The notes beneath the pieces were generated by a model that was given only the letters and a program-made list of their open reading frames with translations, made no database searches and was not told where the DNA came from. From CAXTKD01 sp964244885 (GTDB lineage: Bacteria > Pseudomonadota > Alphaproteobacteria > Sphingomonadales > Sphingomonadaceae), in the NCBI GenBank assembly GCA_964244885.1, contig CAXTKD010000015.1, positions 1-64,000 of the forward strand: a DNA stretch of 64,000 bases, given 5' to 3'. Positions 16,193 through 24,706 of the stretch are shown here, piece after piece (position 1 is the stretch's first letter; each line of letters starts with the position of its first letter). The position numbers were made by a program, and so were the translations under genes.

Positions 16193-19100
16193 TTACCATC
16201 TCGCTACAACGCGCATCGAGGGCACCATCCTCCGCGACGTCGGGGAGGTGCCGCCAGCAGCGACCGCATTTGTGATAGTCGGTTCGCGAAATTTCGACGG
16301 CATCCGTCTGGTGTGGGCGTTCGTCGATGCTCAGGTCGCTCACAATGCACAACTCCGCAAAGTCGATCGACTGCATTGCACTTAACCCGACGCGATCCTC
16401 GGACGTCACCAAAACACGCGCTTCCAAGCTCGAGCCCAGCTTCTTATCCCGCCTCATAGGCTCGATATTTTCCGTTACCAGCGAACGAAGCTGACGGAGC
16501 CGCTCCCACTTCCCCACAAACTCGTCATTCCCGCGAAGGCGGGAATCCGCCCAATCCGACGCTGCCAGCGAAGCTGGCTCTCCATTCGCTTGGGGTGGAC
16601 CCCCGCCTTCGCGGGGGTGACGGCGGTTGGGGTCGAGGAGGCTTTCGAAATCCGGCCACTCCAGCAGGTGCACGCTCCCACCGTCCGGGAACCGCGTCCC
16701 CCACACCTCCTCCGCCGTGAACACCAAGACCGGCGCGGTGTAGCGCACCAGCGCGTGGAACAGCGTGTCGAGCACCGTGCGATACGCCCGCCGCTTGTCC
16801 GTCCCGCCCGGCAGCGCGGGGCCGACGTCGCAGTAGAGGCTGTCCTTCCGGATATCGAAGAAGAAGGCGCTGAGGTCGTTGTTGGCGAAGTCGGTCAGCA
16901 GGCGGACATAGGTGTTGAAGTCGAAGTCCTCGACCGCCCGCCTGAGCTTGCCGTCCATGTCGGCGAGGAGGTGCAGGACATAGCGTTCCAGCTCCGGCAT
17001 CGCCTCGGGCGCGACGCGCTCGTCCTCCGAGAACCCGTCGAGCGCGCCGAGCAAATAGCGGAAGGTGTTGCGGAGCTTGCGGTACTGGTCGGACACCCCG
17101 GCCAGGATCTCCTTCCCGATCCGGTGATCCTCGGTGAAGTCGACCGACAGCGCCCACAGGCGCAGGATGTCGGCGCCGCTCTCCTTCATCAGGTCGATCG
17201 GGTTGATCGTGTTGCCGAGCGACTTGGACATCTTCATGCCCTTGGCGTCCATCGTGAAGCCGTGGGTCAGCACCGCCTTGTACGGCGCCCGTCCGCGCGT
17301 CCCGCAGCTTTCGAGCAGCGAGGACTGGAACCAGCCGCGGTGCTGGTCGGAGCCTTCGAGGTAGAGATCGGCGGGCCACGTCAGGTCGGGCCAGCGCCCG
17401 CTCTCCAGCACGAAGGCGTGGGTGCAGCCGCTGTCGAACCACACGTCGAGAATGTCGGTGACGCGCTCGTAGTCGGCGGCGGCATAGCCGTCGCCGAGGA
17501 GGCTTTGGGCGTTCTCGTCGCTCCAGCCATCGACGCCCTGTTCGCGGATGATCGCGACGATGCGGGCGTTGACCGCCGGGTCGTTCAGATATTGGCCGGT
17601 CTTGCGATCGACGAACAGCGTGATCGGCACGCCCCAAGCGCGCTGGCGCGAGATCACCCAATCGGGCCGCCCCTCGACCATCGCGTTGATCCGGTTGCGG
17701 CCCTTTTCCGGCACGAAGCGCGTCTCGGCGATCGCGGCGAGCGCGGTTTCGCGAAGTGTCCGCCCCTCCCCTTCAGGGGAGGGGATGGGGGTGGGGGCCT
17801 GGGCGTCGAGCGCTGAGTTCGCGGATGGCCCCCACCCCAACCCCTCCCCTGAAGGGGAGGGGCTTAGAGCTACATCCATCGGGATGAACCACTGAGGCGT
17901 CGCGCGGAAGATCACCTTGGCCTTGGAGCGCCACGAGTGCGGGTAGCTGTGCCTGAAGTCCGCGCTGGCGGCGACGAGCGCGCCCGTCTCGCGAAGATCC
18001 GTGCAGATCGGCCCCTCGGGCGAATTGAACTTGGGGTTGATGACCGAGCCCTGCCCGCCGAGCCACGCCCAGTCGTTGCGATACTTGCCGTCGCCCTCGA
18101 CCGCGAACACCGGCTCGATCCCGTTCGCCTTGCACAGCAGGAAGTCGTCCTCGCCATGATCGGGCGCCATGTGGACGAGGCCGGTGCCGGCGTCGGTAGT
18201 TACGAAGTCGCCCGCGAGCAGCGGACGGGGGCGGGCGAAGAAGCCGCCGAGATGGTGCATTGGGTGGCGGGCGATGGTGCCCGCGAGATCGGAGCCTTTG
18301 AACGTCTTGATAACCGTACCCGGGGCCATGTGACGGTCGGTTCGGCCACGGAAAGCTTCAAGCAGTGGTTCGGCTACGATGTAAAAGTAGTCCCGCATAA
18401 GTGGCGTAGAGTCACCGGGATTAACGGCCTTCGCAAAGTCGGTGGTCGACATCACGAGCACGTACTCAATCTCAGGCCCATAAGCCAAAGCCTGGTTCAC
18501 CGGGATCGTCCACGGCGTCGTCGTCCAGATCACCGCATGCGCGCCGACCAGTTCGCTGACAGGCGAACTGACGATCTCGAACGCCACGTCGATCTGCGTC
18601 GAGACGATGTCCTCATATTCGACCTCGGCCTCGGCGAGCGCGGTCTTTTCGACCGGGCTCCACATCACGGGCTTGGCGCCCCGGTAGAGCTGGCCGCTGT
18701 CGGCGAACTTCAGCAGCTCGGAGACGATCGTCGCCTCGGCCTGGAAGTCCATCGTCAGGTAAGGATTATCCCAGTCGCCGTTGATGCCTAGGCGCTTCAA
18801 CTGCTCGCGCTGGGTGTCCACCCAATGCTGGGCATAAGCGCGGCACTCGGCGCGGAATTCCTTTGCCGGGACCTCGTCCTTGTTGAGCTTCCTGGCGCGA
18901 TATTTCTCTTCGACCTTCCACTCGATCGGCAGGCCGTGGCAGTCCCAGCCCGGCACATAGGGCGCATCCTTGCCGAGCAGCGACTGCGTGCGGCACACCA
19001 TGTCCTTCAGGATATGGTTGAGCGCGTGGCCGATGTGCATGTCGCCATTGGCGTAGGGCGGGCCGTCGTGGAGGATGAACTTCTCGCGACCCCGGCGGGC

Positions 19101-19238
19101 CTCGCGCAGCTTCCCGTAAAGCCCGTCGCCAAGCCAGCGCGCCAGGATCGCCGGCTCCTTCTGGGGCAGGCCGGCTTTCATCGGGAAGTCGGTGCGCGGC
19201 AGGAAGACCGTCGCGCGATAGTCGGTTGGTTCGCTCAT
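16185..19238 (-). CDS. ileS: Isoleucine-tRNA ligase with two repeat-encoded insertions
   Basis: This 1017-residue class I synthetase charges tRNA-Ile. It shows HIGH (His68-His71 in ANGDMHIGHALN), the editing domain WTTTPWTIPVNQAL, and KMSKS in MDAKGMKMSKSLGN. The C-terminal zinc finger has CGRCW and one later Cys (ARCSEM), one fewer than usual. Two stretches do not belong to the family: about residues 459-493 (after FIPMD) and 873-905 (after SLLDPN). These are translated palindromic repeats A5 and B2. Removing them gives about 948 residues, a normal length. It is in the folA-ribF-ileS-lspA block. Confidence 0.96.
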   Translation of the reverse strand: MSEPTDYRATVFLPRTDFPMKAGLPQKEPAILARWLGDGLYGKLREARRGREKFILHDGPPYANGDMHIGHALNHILKDMVCRTQSLLGKDAPYVPGWDCHGLPIEWKVEEKYRARKLNKDEVPAKEFRAECRAYAQHWVDTQREQLKRLGINGDWDNPYLTMDFQAEATIVSELLKFADSGQLYRGAKPVMWSPVEKTALAEAEVEYEDIVSTQIDVAFEIVSSPVSELVGAHAVIWTTTPWTIPVNQALAYGPEIEYVLVMSTTDFAKAVNPGDSTPLMRDYFYIVAEPLLEAFRGRTDRHMAPGTVIKTFKGSDLAGTIARHPMHHLGGFFARPRPLLAGDFVTTDAGTGLVHMAPDHGEDDFLLCKANGIEPVFAVEGDGKYRNDWAWLGGQGSVINPKFNSPEGPICTDLRETGALVAASADFRHSYPHSWRSKAKVIFRATPQWFIPMDVALSPSPSGEGLGWGPSANSALDAQAPTPIPSPEGEGRTLRETALAAIAETRFVPEKGRNRINAMVEGRPDWVISRQRAWGVPITLFVDRKTGQYLNDPAVNARIVAIIREQGVDGWSDENAQSLLGDGYAAADYERVTDILDVWFDSGCTHAFVLESGRWPDLTWPADLYLEGSDQHRGWFQSSLLESCGTRGRAPYKAVLTHGFTMDAKGMKMSKSLGNTINPIDLMKESGADILRLWALSVDFTEDHRIGKEILAGVSDQYRKLRNTFRYLLGALDGFSEDERVAPEAMPELERYVLHLLADMDGKLRRAVEDFDFNTYVRLLTDFANNDLSAFFFDIRKDSLYCDVGPALPGGTDKRRAYRTVLDTLFHALVRYTAPVLVFTAEEVWGTRFPDGGSVHLLEWPDFESLLDPNRRHPREGGGPPQANGEPASLAASDWADSRLRGNDEFVGKWERLRQLRSLVTENIEPMRRDKKLGSSLEARVLVTSEDRVGLSAMQSIDFAELCIVSDLSIDERPHQTDAVEISRTDYHKCGRCWRHLPDVAEDGALDARCSEMVNG
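16523..16623. repeat. Family B paired palindrome inside ileS (locus B2)
   Basis: CGTCATTCCCGCGAAGGCGG and the inverted CCGCCTTCGCGGGGGTGACG flank a spacer with its own GCCAGCGAAGCTGGC hairpin. It is read in frame in ileS, encoding about 33 residues (around HPREGGGPPQANGE and DSRLRGND) between the anticodon-binding domain helices. Confidence 0.92.
17762..17863. repeat. Family A paired palindrome inside ileS (locus A5)
   Basis: Outer hairpins GCCCCTCCCCTTCAGGGGAG and partner, with inner GGGGTGGGG arms, flank a spacer containing CTGGGCGTCGAGCGCTGAG, similar to the A1 spacer. The length of 102 bp is a multiple of three. It is translated in ileS as about 34 residues (SPSPSGEGLGWG to PSPEGEG) and the frame is kept. 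Confidence 0.93.
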
Positions 19239-19251
19239 GTCGCGGGTGCGT

Positions 19252-19767
19252 CTAGCCGTCCGTCGCCCACAGGTCCATCAGCGGCGGCGACCATGGCGCC
19301 TCCCACTGGCCGACGATGCGCGCGCCAAGCCGTCGCGCGACCGCCTGACTCGGCTCGTTGTTGGGCGCGATGATGTGGAGGATGCGGTCGACGCCGAGCG
19401 TCTCGCGCGCCCAGGCGATCGCCGCCTCCGCCGCCTCGGTCGCGTAGCCCCGGCGCTGGAAAGCGGGCGCGATGCCCCAGCCGATCTCGAAGCCCGGCCA
19501 GCCTTCCGGCTGCCACGGGCCGACGCGCCCGGCGTAGCGGCCGGTGGCGCGATCCTCGACCGCCCACATGCCGAAGCCGCGCAGCGTCCAGCAGCCGATG
19601 ATCGAGGCGAGCGCCCGCCACGCGACGTCGCGCGATTGCGGCTCGCCGTCCATCGTCAGGAAGGCGGCGACCGAGCGCTCGGCCATCATCCCGGCGTAGG
19701 GCTCGAAATCCTCCGGCTTGTGGGCGCGGAGGATGAGGCGGTCGGTGTGGAGCGTCGGCGGGATCAT
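19252..19767 (-). CDS. GNAT-family N-acetyltransferase
   Basis: This 171-residue protein of the RimJ/RimL-like Acetyltransf_3 group starts LHTDRLILRAHKPEDFEPY and has the acetyl-CoA-binding region GIAPAFQRRGYATEAAEAAI and HIIAPNNEPSQAVARRLGAR. The substrate is unknown; ribosomal proteins or small amines are possible. Its start overlaps the ribF stop by 4 nt and it ends 13 nt before ileS, so it is embedded in the ribF-ileS unit. Confidence 0.87.
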   Translation of the reverse strand: MIPPTLHTDRLILRAHKPEDFEPYAGMMAERSVAAFLTMDGEPQSRDVAWRALASIIGCWTLRGFGMWAVEDRATGRYAGRVGPWQPEGWPGFEIGWGIAPAFQRRGYATEAAEAAIAWARETLGVDRILHIIAPNNEPSQAVARRLGARIVGQWEAPWSPPLMDLWATDG

Positions 19768-20690
19768 GCGAGCGCCTGCCGCGCCGCCTCGCAGTCGCGC
19801 GCGATCTGCGCCTTCAGCGCGTCGAGCCCGTCGAGCTTCCATTCGGGGCGGAGGAAAGCGTGGAGCTCGACTGCCAGCCTCTGGCCGTAAAGGTCTCCGG
19901 CGAAGTCGAACAGATGTGCTTCCAGCAGCTCCTTCGGCGGCTGGATCATCGGGCGGATGCCGAGGTTGGCGACGCCGTCGAAGCGCCGGCCGTCGGCGGT
20001 CGCCGCGCGGATCGCATAGACGCCGTAACGCGGGCGCTGATAGTCGCCGAGCTGGAGATTGGCGGTCGGCACGTCGATCGTCCGGCCGAGTTGGGCGCCA
20101 TGCTCGACGACGCCCTCGATAGTGAACGGCCGGGTGAGCAGCGCGGTCGCGGCGGCGCAGTCGCCCGCCTTGAGCGCGGTGCGGACGCGGGTCGAGGACA
20201 CCGTCTCGCCACTCGCGTCGAGCACCGGGGCCACCGTTTCCGCCGTGAAACCATTCGCCTCGCCCGAGCGCGCCAGCGCCTCAGTGCTGCCGCTCCGCGC
20301 CTTGCCGTATGTGAAATCCCCGCCCGTCACCGCACCGCCGATGCCCAGGCGCTCGACCAGCCACTGCGCGACGAACGCGTCGGCCGATAGCGCGGCGAGC
20401 GCGCGGTCGAACGGCAGCACGACCGCGACATCAGCGCCAAATGCCTCGAACAGCCGCAGGCGCTGGCCGACGGTGGTCAGAGCGAACGGAGCGGGGTTCT
20501 TGACGAACAGCCTGGCGGGATGTGGATCGAAGGTCACGACCAGCGCCGGACGGCCCTGGGCGCGCGCGCGTTCCAGTGCGCGGCCGGCCACGGCCTGGTG
20601 GCCGAGGTGGAACCCATCGAAATTGCCGAGCGCCGCGATGCCGCCACGAAACGCCGCCGGCAGCGTCTCCCCGTCGGTAAATCGCTCCAT
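19764..20690 (-). CDS. ribF: Bifunctional riboflavin kinase / FAD synthetase
   Basis: This 308-residue enzyme makes FMN and FAD from riboflavin. The N-terminal adenylyltransferase domain has ALGNFDGFHLGHQAV and VVTFDPHPARLF; VTGGDFTYGKARSG is also typical. The C-terminal flavokinase domain has RPFTIEGVVEHGAQLGRTI, PTANLQLGD and RYGVYAIRA. The start MERFTDGET at 20690 was chosen, since the longer upstream frame is antisense to no homologous region. It is placed as in the classic ribF-ileS-lspA order, with folA upstream. Confidence 0.94.
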   Translation of the reverse strand: MERFTDGETLPAAFRGGIAALGNFDGFHLGHQAVAGRALERARAQGRPALVVTFDPHPARLFVKNPAPFALTTVGQRLRLFEAFGADVAVVLPFDRALAALSADAFVAQWLVERLGIGGAVTGGDFTYGKARSGSTEALARSGEANGFTAETVAPVLDASGETVSSTRVRTALKAGDCAAATALLTRPFTIEGVVEHGAQLGRTIDVPTANLQLGDYQRPRYGVYAIRAATADGRRFDGVANLGIRPMIQPPKELLEAHLFDFAGDLYGQRLAVELHAFLRPEWKLDGLDALKAQIARDCEAARQALA

Positions 20691-20722
20691 CGCGCCGGAA
20701 TAGCGGGCCGGCCGGGACGCGT

Positions 20723-21196
20723 CTATCGCGCGCGCTCCAGCGTGACGAAGCTGTGGCCGTCCCGATCGTCCCGGTCGGCCTCGCGCCAGCCCTCGCCCAA
20801 GCCCGGCATCGTGACGTCGCCGTCGGGGGAGGCATGGACCTCGGTGAGGTGGACGCGGGTCGCCAGCGGCAGCGCCTCGGCGAACAGCGCCGCGCCGCCG
20901 ATCACCATGACTTCCTCCGCATCGGCCGCCGCGGCGAGCGCCGCTGGAAGGCTCGGAACGACCGTGGCGCCCTCCGCCTCGAAGCCGGCGTTGCGCGTGA
21001 CGACAATGTTGTGGCGACCAGGCAGCGGCTTGCCCAGAGACTCCCAGGTCCTGCGGCCCATCACGACCGGCTTGCCGAGCGTCAGGCGCCTGAAGTGCTT
21101 CAGGTCCTCGGGGATGTGCCACGGCAGCGCGTTGTCGCGCCCGATGACGCCGTTGTCGGCGCGGGCGACGACGAAGCTGACACGGGGGCCGGGCAT
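20723..21196 (-). CDS. folA: Dihydrofolate reductase
   Basis: This 157-residue NADPH-dependent reductase of tetrahydrofolate synthesis starts MPGPRVSFVVARADNGVIG, then NALPWHIPEDLKHFRRLT (catalytic acidic residue after the WHIPE motif), VVMGRRTWESLGKPLPGR and VMVIGGAALFAEALP. Length is typical. It leads the leftward folA-ribF-GNAT-ileS block, with 32 nt to ribF. Confidence 0.94.
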   Translation of the reverse strand: MPGPRVSFVVARADNGVIGRDNALPWHIPEDLKHFRRLTLGKPVVMGRRTWESLGKPLPGRHNIVVTRNAGFEAEGATVVPSLPAALAAAADAEEVMVIGGAALFAEALPLATRVHLTEVHASPDGDVTMPGLGEGWREADRDDRDGHSFVTLERAR

Positions 21197-21203
21197 CGCC
21201 CGG

Positions 21204-21377
21204 CTATGCCCGGAGTCGCGGCGCGATGTCACCACCGGATCGATCCTCGGCCTTGAGCTTCTTGGCGACGTCGTATCCCCCCGCCTGCGAGCCGCGCGAC
21301 CGAAATTCGTGCGTCGCCTTGGCGCTCCCGTGGAGGAGCTGGCCGATAGCGCCTCCCGTCGCGATGACGATAATCTT
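21204..21377 (-). other. Possible small-protein remnant, no clear start codon
   Basis: Between folA and the CDF gene, the leftward strand holds an open frame ending in TAG at 21204. It reads KIIVIATGGAIGQLLHGSAK, then ATHEFRSRGSQAGGYDVAK and a charged end. Composition looks protein-like (a short hydrophobic start, then a basic tail), but a TGA lies just upstream and no ATG, GTG or TTG start is present; ATT at 21374 would be needed. It could be a decayed gene, and no family is recognised. Confidence 0.3.
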
Positions 21378-21383
21378 ATGCCA

Positions 21384-22316
21384 TCACACGCCGGGACGGG
21401 GCACCAACCCTTCGCAGCCGTGGTCGACGGCGATCCGTTCGACCTGGATCGTCGCGTGCGCGATGCCGAAGCGCTCTTCAAGGCCGTGGGTGGCGTCGTC
21501 GAGAAACTGGTCGTCGAGCTGCGAATCGGGGCGGACGACATGCGCGGTCAGCGCCACCGCCGTCGTGCTCATCGGCCAGATATGGACGTCGTGGACCGCG
21601 GTGACGCCCGGCAGCGCGCCGAGCCAGGCCTCGACCGCCGCGCGGTCGATGCCGCTCGGCACGGCATCCAGCGACAGGCGCAGAGCCTCTTTCAACAGGC
21701 CGAGGCTGCCGAGCACGATGATCGCGGCGACCGCCAGGCTGGTCGCCGGATCGAGCCAGCCCCAGCCGGTCAGCCGCATCGCCAGGCCGGAGAGGACCAC
21801 GCCCGCCGAAACCGCCGCGTCGCTCAGCATATGCAGCCACGCGCCGCGGACGTTGATGTCATGATGCCGCCCCCGCATGAACAGCAGCGCCGTCGCGCCG
21901 TTGACGAGAATGCCGACGCCGGCGACCGCCATCACCAGCCCGCCCTCGACCGGGCGCGGGTCGCCGAAGCGCTGGATTGCCTCGGTGGCGATCGCGCCGA
22001 CCGCGACGAGCAGCAGCAGCGCGTTGGCCAGCGCCGCGAGGATCGACGAGCGCCCGAAGCCGTAGGTGAAGCCGTGTGACGGCCCGCGCGCCGTCAGCGC
22101 CGCCGCACCCCAGGCGAGCAGCAACCCCAGCACGTCGGAAAGATTGTGGCCCGCGTCGGCGAGCAGCGACAGCGAGTTCGTGGCGAGGCCGAACCCCGCT
22201 TCCGCCGCGACATAGGCGAGGTTGAGCCCGACGCCGATCGCGAACGCGCTGCCGTGGTTCGACGGCTCGATGTGCGGATGGTGGTGATGGTGGGCGGGGG
22301 CCATTCGTGCCAGCAT
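21384..22316 (-). CDS. Cation diffusion facilitator (Zn/Co/Cd exporter)
   Basis: This 310-residue CDF transporter has a His-rich N terminus (APAHHHHHPH), six predicted helices, the metal sites LLADAGHNLSDVLG and LHMLSDAAVSAG, and a cytoplasmic C-terminal domain with VTAVHDVHIWPMSTT. It probably exports divalent metal ions in exchange for protons. The start may be at 22316 or the second ATG at 22304. It lies downstream of hppA on the same strand, separated by hairpin A6. Confidence 0.9.
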   Translation of the reverse strand: MLARMAPAHHHHHPHIEPSNHGSAFAIGVGLNLAYVAAEAGFGLATNSLSLLADAGHNLSDVLGLLLAWGAAALTARGPSHGFTYGFGRSSILAALANALLLLVAVGAIATEAIQRFGDPRPVEGGLVMAVAGVGILVNGATALLFMRGRHHDINVRGAWLHMLSDAAVSAGVVLSGLAMRLTGWGWLDPATSLAVAAIIVLGSLGLLKEALRLSLDAVPSGIDRAAVEAWLGALPGVTAVHDVHIWPMSTTAVALTAHVVRPDSQLDDQFLDDATHGLEERFGIAHATIQVERIAVDHGCEGLVPRPGV

Positions 22317-22363
22317 AGCGGCGGAGCGGAGCGCGCGTCACCCCGCCCGCGACCTTCGACCTC

Positions 22364-22394
22364 AAAATCCCCTCCCCGCTGGGGAGGGGATTTT
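22364..22394. repeat. Solo family A hairpin (locus A6)
   Basis: AAAATCCCCTCCCC and GGGGAGGGGATTTT form a perfect 14 bp inverted repeat around GCT. The inner GGGGTGGGG arms of the other loci are missing, so this is a single outer unit. It follows hppA and could terminate its transcript, as the T-rich end suits the leftward strand. Confidence 0.85.
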
Positions 22395-22413
22395 AAGATG
22401 AGGGCGTCGTGTC

Positions 22414-24546
22414 TTAATGCCCCGCCAGCGCGGCGAGCAACAGCAGCGCGACGATGTTGGTGATCTTGATCATCGGGTTGACCGCCGGGCCGGCGGTGTC
22501 CTTGTACGGATCGCCGACGGTGTCGCCGGTGACCGCCGCCTGGTGCGCGGGGCTCCCCTTGCCGCCATAGGCGCCGACCTCGATAACCTTCTTGGCGTTG
22601 TCCCAAGCGCCGCCGCCCGAGGTCATCGAGATCGCGACGAACAGGCCGGAGACGATGACGCCCATCAGCAGCGCGCCGAGCGCCGCGAAGCCATGGCCCT
22701 GCGTCGAGACAGCGGTCACGCCGTAATAGACGGCGACCGGCGCCAGCACCGGCAGCAGCGAAGGGATGATCATCTCCTTGATCGCGCCCGCCGTGACGAG
22801 GCTGACGGTGCGGGCGTAGTTAGGACGCGCGGTCCGAGCGATGATCGCCGGGCCGTTGTCCTTGAACTGCGCCCGGATGTCCTGCGCGACCGCCGCCGCC
22901 GTCCGGCCGACCGCGGTCATCGCCATGCCGCCGAACAGATAGGGCAGCAGCGCGCCCAACAGAAGCCCGACGACGACGTAGGGGTTGGAGAGCTGGAAAT
23001 CGACCTTCACGTCGCCGAAGAACTGCTGGAGATCCTCGGTATAGGTCGCGAACAGCACCAGCGCGGCGAGGCCGGCGGAGCCGATCGCATAGCCCTTGGT
23101 GACCGCCTTGGTGGTGTTGCCGACGGCGTCGAGCGCGTCGGTGCGCTCGCGCACCTCGCCCTCGAGGCCCGCCATCTCGGCGATGCCGCCGGCGTTGTCG
23201 GTAACCGGGCCGTAGGCGTCGAGCGCCACCACCATGCCGGCGAGCGCCAGCATCGCGGTCGCGGCGAAGGCGATGCCGATCAGGCCCGCCAGCTGGAAGC
23301 TGGCGACGATGCCGACGACGATCACCAGGGTCGGCAGCGCGGTCGATTCCATCGACACCGCGAGGCCCTGGATGACGTTGGTGCCGTGGCCCGAGTCCGA
23401 CGCCTTGGCGATCGACTGGACCGGCCGATAGTTGGTGCCGGTGTAATATTCGGTGATCCAGACGATCAGCCCCGTGACGCCGAGGCCGACGAGCATGCAC
23501 CAGAACAGGTCCATGCCGGTGAACGCGGTGCGCACCGCGACTGACGCCGCGGTGTCCGACGATGTCGCTTCGGCCGAGGTGCCGATGATGGCATTCATGT
23601 CGGGGAAGATATAGCTGGTCGCGAAGTAGAGCGCCGGGATCGACAGCAGCGCGGTCACGATGAAGCCCTTGTAGAGCGCCCCCATGATCGAGCCCTTCCC
23701 GAGGCGGACGAAGTACGTGCCGATGATCGAGGTCAGGATGCAGACGCCGCCGGCGAGCAGCGGCAGCTTCATCAGCGCGATCGCGTCGAGGCCCGAGACC
23801 AGGAGCGCGACGAGCACCATGGTGGCGCCGATGGTCACGACATAGGTCTCGAACAGGTCGGCCGCCATGCCGGCGCAGTCGCCGACGTTGTCGCCGACGT
23901 TGTCCGCGATGACGCCCGGGTTGCGGTCGTCGTCCTCGTCGAAGCCGAGCTCGTTCTTGCCGACCATGTCGGCGCCGACGTCGGCCGCCTTGGTGAAGAT
24001 GCCGCCGCCGAGACGCGCGAAGATCGAGATCAGCGACGCGCCGAAGCTCAGCGCGACGAGCGCGTTGATGACCGGGCGGCTGGTCGCATCAAGGCCAGCG
24101 AAGTTCACCAGCGAGTAGAAATAGCCCGCGATGGCGAGCAGCGCGAGGCCGGCGACGAGCATGCCGGTGACGGCGCCCGAGCGGAAGGCCATCGTCAGGC
24201 CGCCCTGCAGCGAAGTGCGCGCGGCTTCCGCGGTGCGGACGTTGGCGCGGACCGAGATGTTCATGCCGATGAAGCCGGTGACGCCCGAGAGCACCGCGCC
24301 GATCAGGAAGCCAATCGCCGGGATCGTGCCGAGGAAGAAGAACACCAGTGCCGCGACGACCACGCCGACGATCGCGATCGTCGTGTACTGCTTGGTCAGG
24401 TAGGCGCCGGCGCCCTCCTGAATCGCAGCCGCGATTTCCTGCATTCGGCTGTTGCCGGCGGGCGCGCGAAGCACCTGAGCGGCGGTGAGGATGCCGTAAA
24501 GCACGGCGGCGACCCCGCAGAGGATCGCGATCAGCACGGTGTCCAT
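22414..24546 (-). CDS. hppA: K+-independent membrane H+-pyrophosphatase
   Basis: This 710-residue integral membrane pump couples pyrophosphate hydrolysis to proton export. It shows the substrate site DVGADMVGKNELGFDEDD and DNVGDNVGDCAGMAADLFE, and the C-terminal GGGAWDNAKK with YGGKGSPAHQAAVTGD. The residue that separates K+-dependent (Ala) from K+-independent forms is Lys480 here (VGNTTKAVTKGYAIGSA), so potassium independence is predicted. About 15-16 helices are present. A 160 bp divergent region separates it from the MarR gene. Confidence 0.95.
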   Translation of the reverse strand: MDTVLIAILCGVAAVLYGILTAAQVLRAPAGNSRMQEIAAAIQEGAGAYLTKQYTTIAIVGVVVAALVFFFLGTIPAIGFLIGAVLSGVTGFIGMNISVRANVRTAEAARTSLQGGLTMAFRSGAVTGMLVAGLALLAIAGYFYSLVNFAGLDATSRPVINALVALSFGASLISIFARLGGGIFTKAADVGADMVGKNELGFDEDDDRNPGVIADNVGDNVGDCAGMAADLFETYVVTIGATMVLVALLVSGLDAIALMKLPLLAGGVCILTSIIGTYFVRLGKGSIMGALYKGFIVTALLSIPALYFATSYIFPDMNAIIGTSAEATSSDTAASVAVRTAFTGMDLFWCMLVGLGVTGLIVWITEYYTGTNYRPVQSIAKASDSGHGTNVIQGLAVSMESTALPTLVIVVGIVASFQLAGLIGIAFAATAMLALAGMVVALDAYGPVTDNAGGIAEMAGLEGEVRERTDALDAVGNTTKAVTKGYAIGSAGLAALVLFATYTEDLQQFFGDVKVDFQLSNPYVVVGLLLGALLPYLFGGMAMTAVGRTAAAVAQDIRAQFKDNGPAIIARTARPNYARTVSLVTAGAIKEMIIPSLLPVLAPVAVYYGVTAVSTQGHGFAALGALLMGVIVSGLFVAISMTSGGGAWDNAKKVIEVGAYGGKGSPAHQAAVTGDTVGDPYKDTAGPAVNPMIKITNIVALLLLAALAGH

Positions 24547-24683
24547 TGTGTCCCTTACCCAGTCTGGCCCACGGATTATCCTCCGCGGGCACGGATTTTA
24601 TTGCGGCAGCTTTTGGCAAAGGACGCTTCGCGATGCAAGCAATCCGGACGAGGCAGACGGTCGATCGCCGGTTGACAGGAACG

Positions 24684-24695
24684 GTTGATATCAAC
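24684..24695. promoter_or_regulatory. Putative MarR operator
   Basis: The perfect 12 bp palindrome GTTGATATCAAC lies 12 bp before the MarR GTG start and just after a TTGACA (24672-24677) that could be a -35 box. Such TTGATATCAA-like sites are common for MarR-family regulators, so auto-regulation of the marR-VOC operon is likely. Confidence 0.6.
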
Positions 24696-24706
24696 ATGAC
24701 AGGCGG

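Noticed and set aside
24547..24706. Small gene between hppA and marR
   Set aside because: No frame with a start and protein-like composition; it is read as a divergent promoter region.
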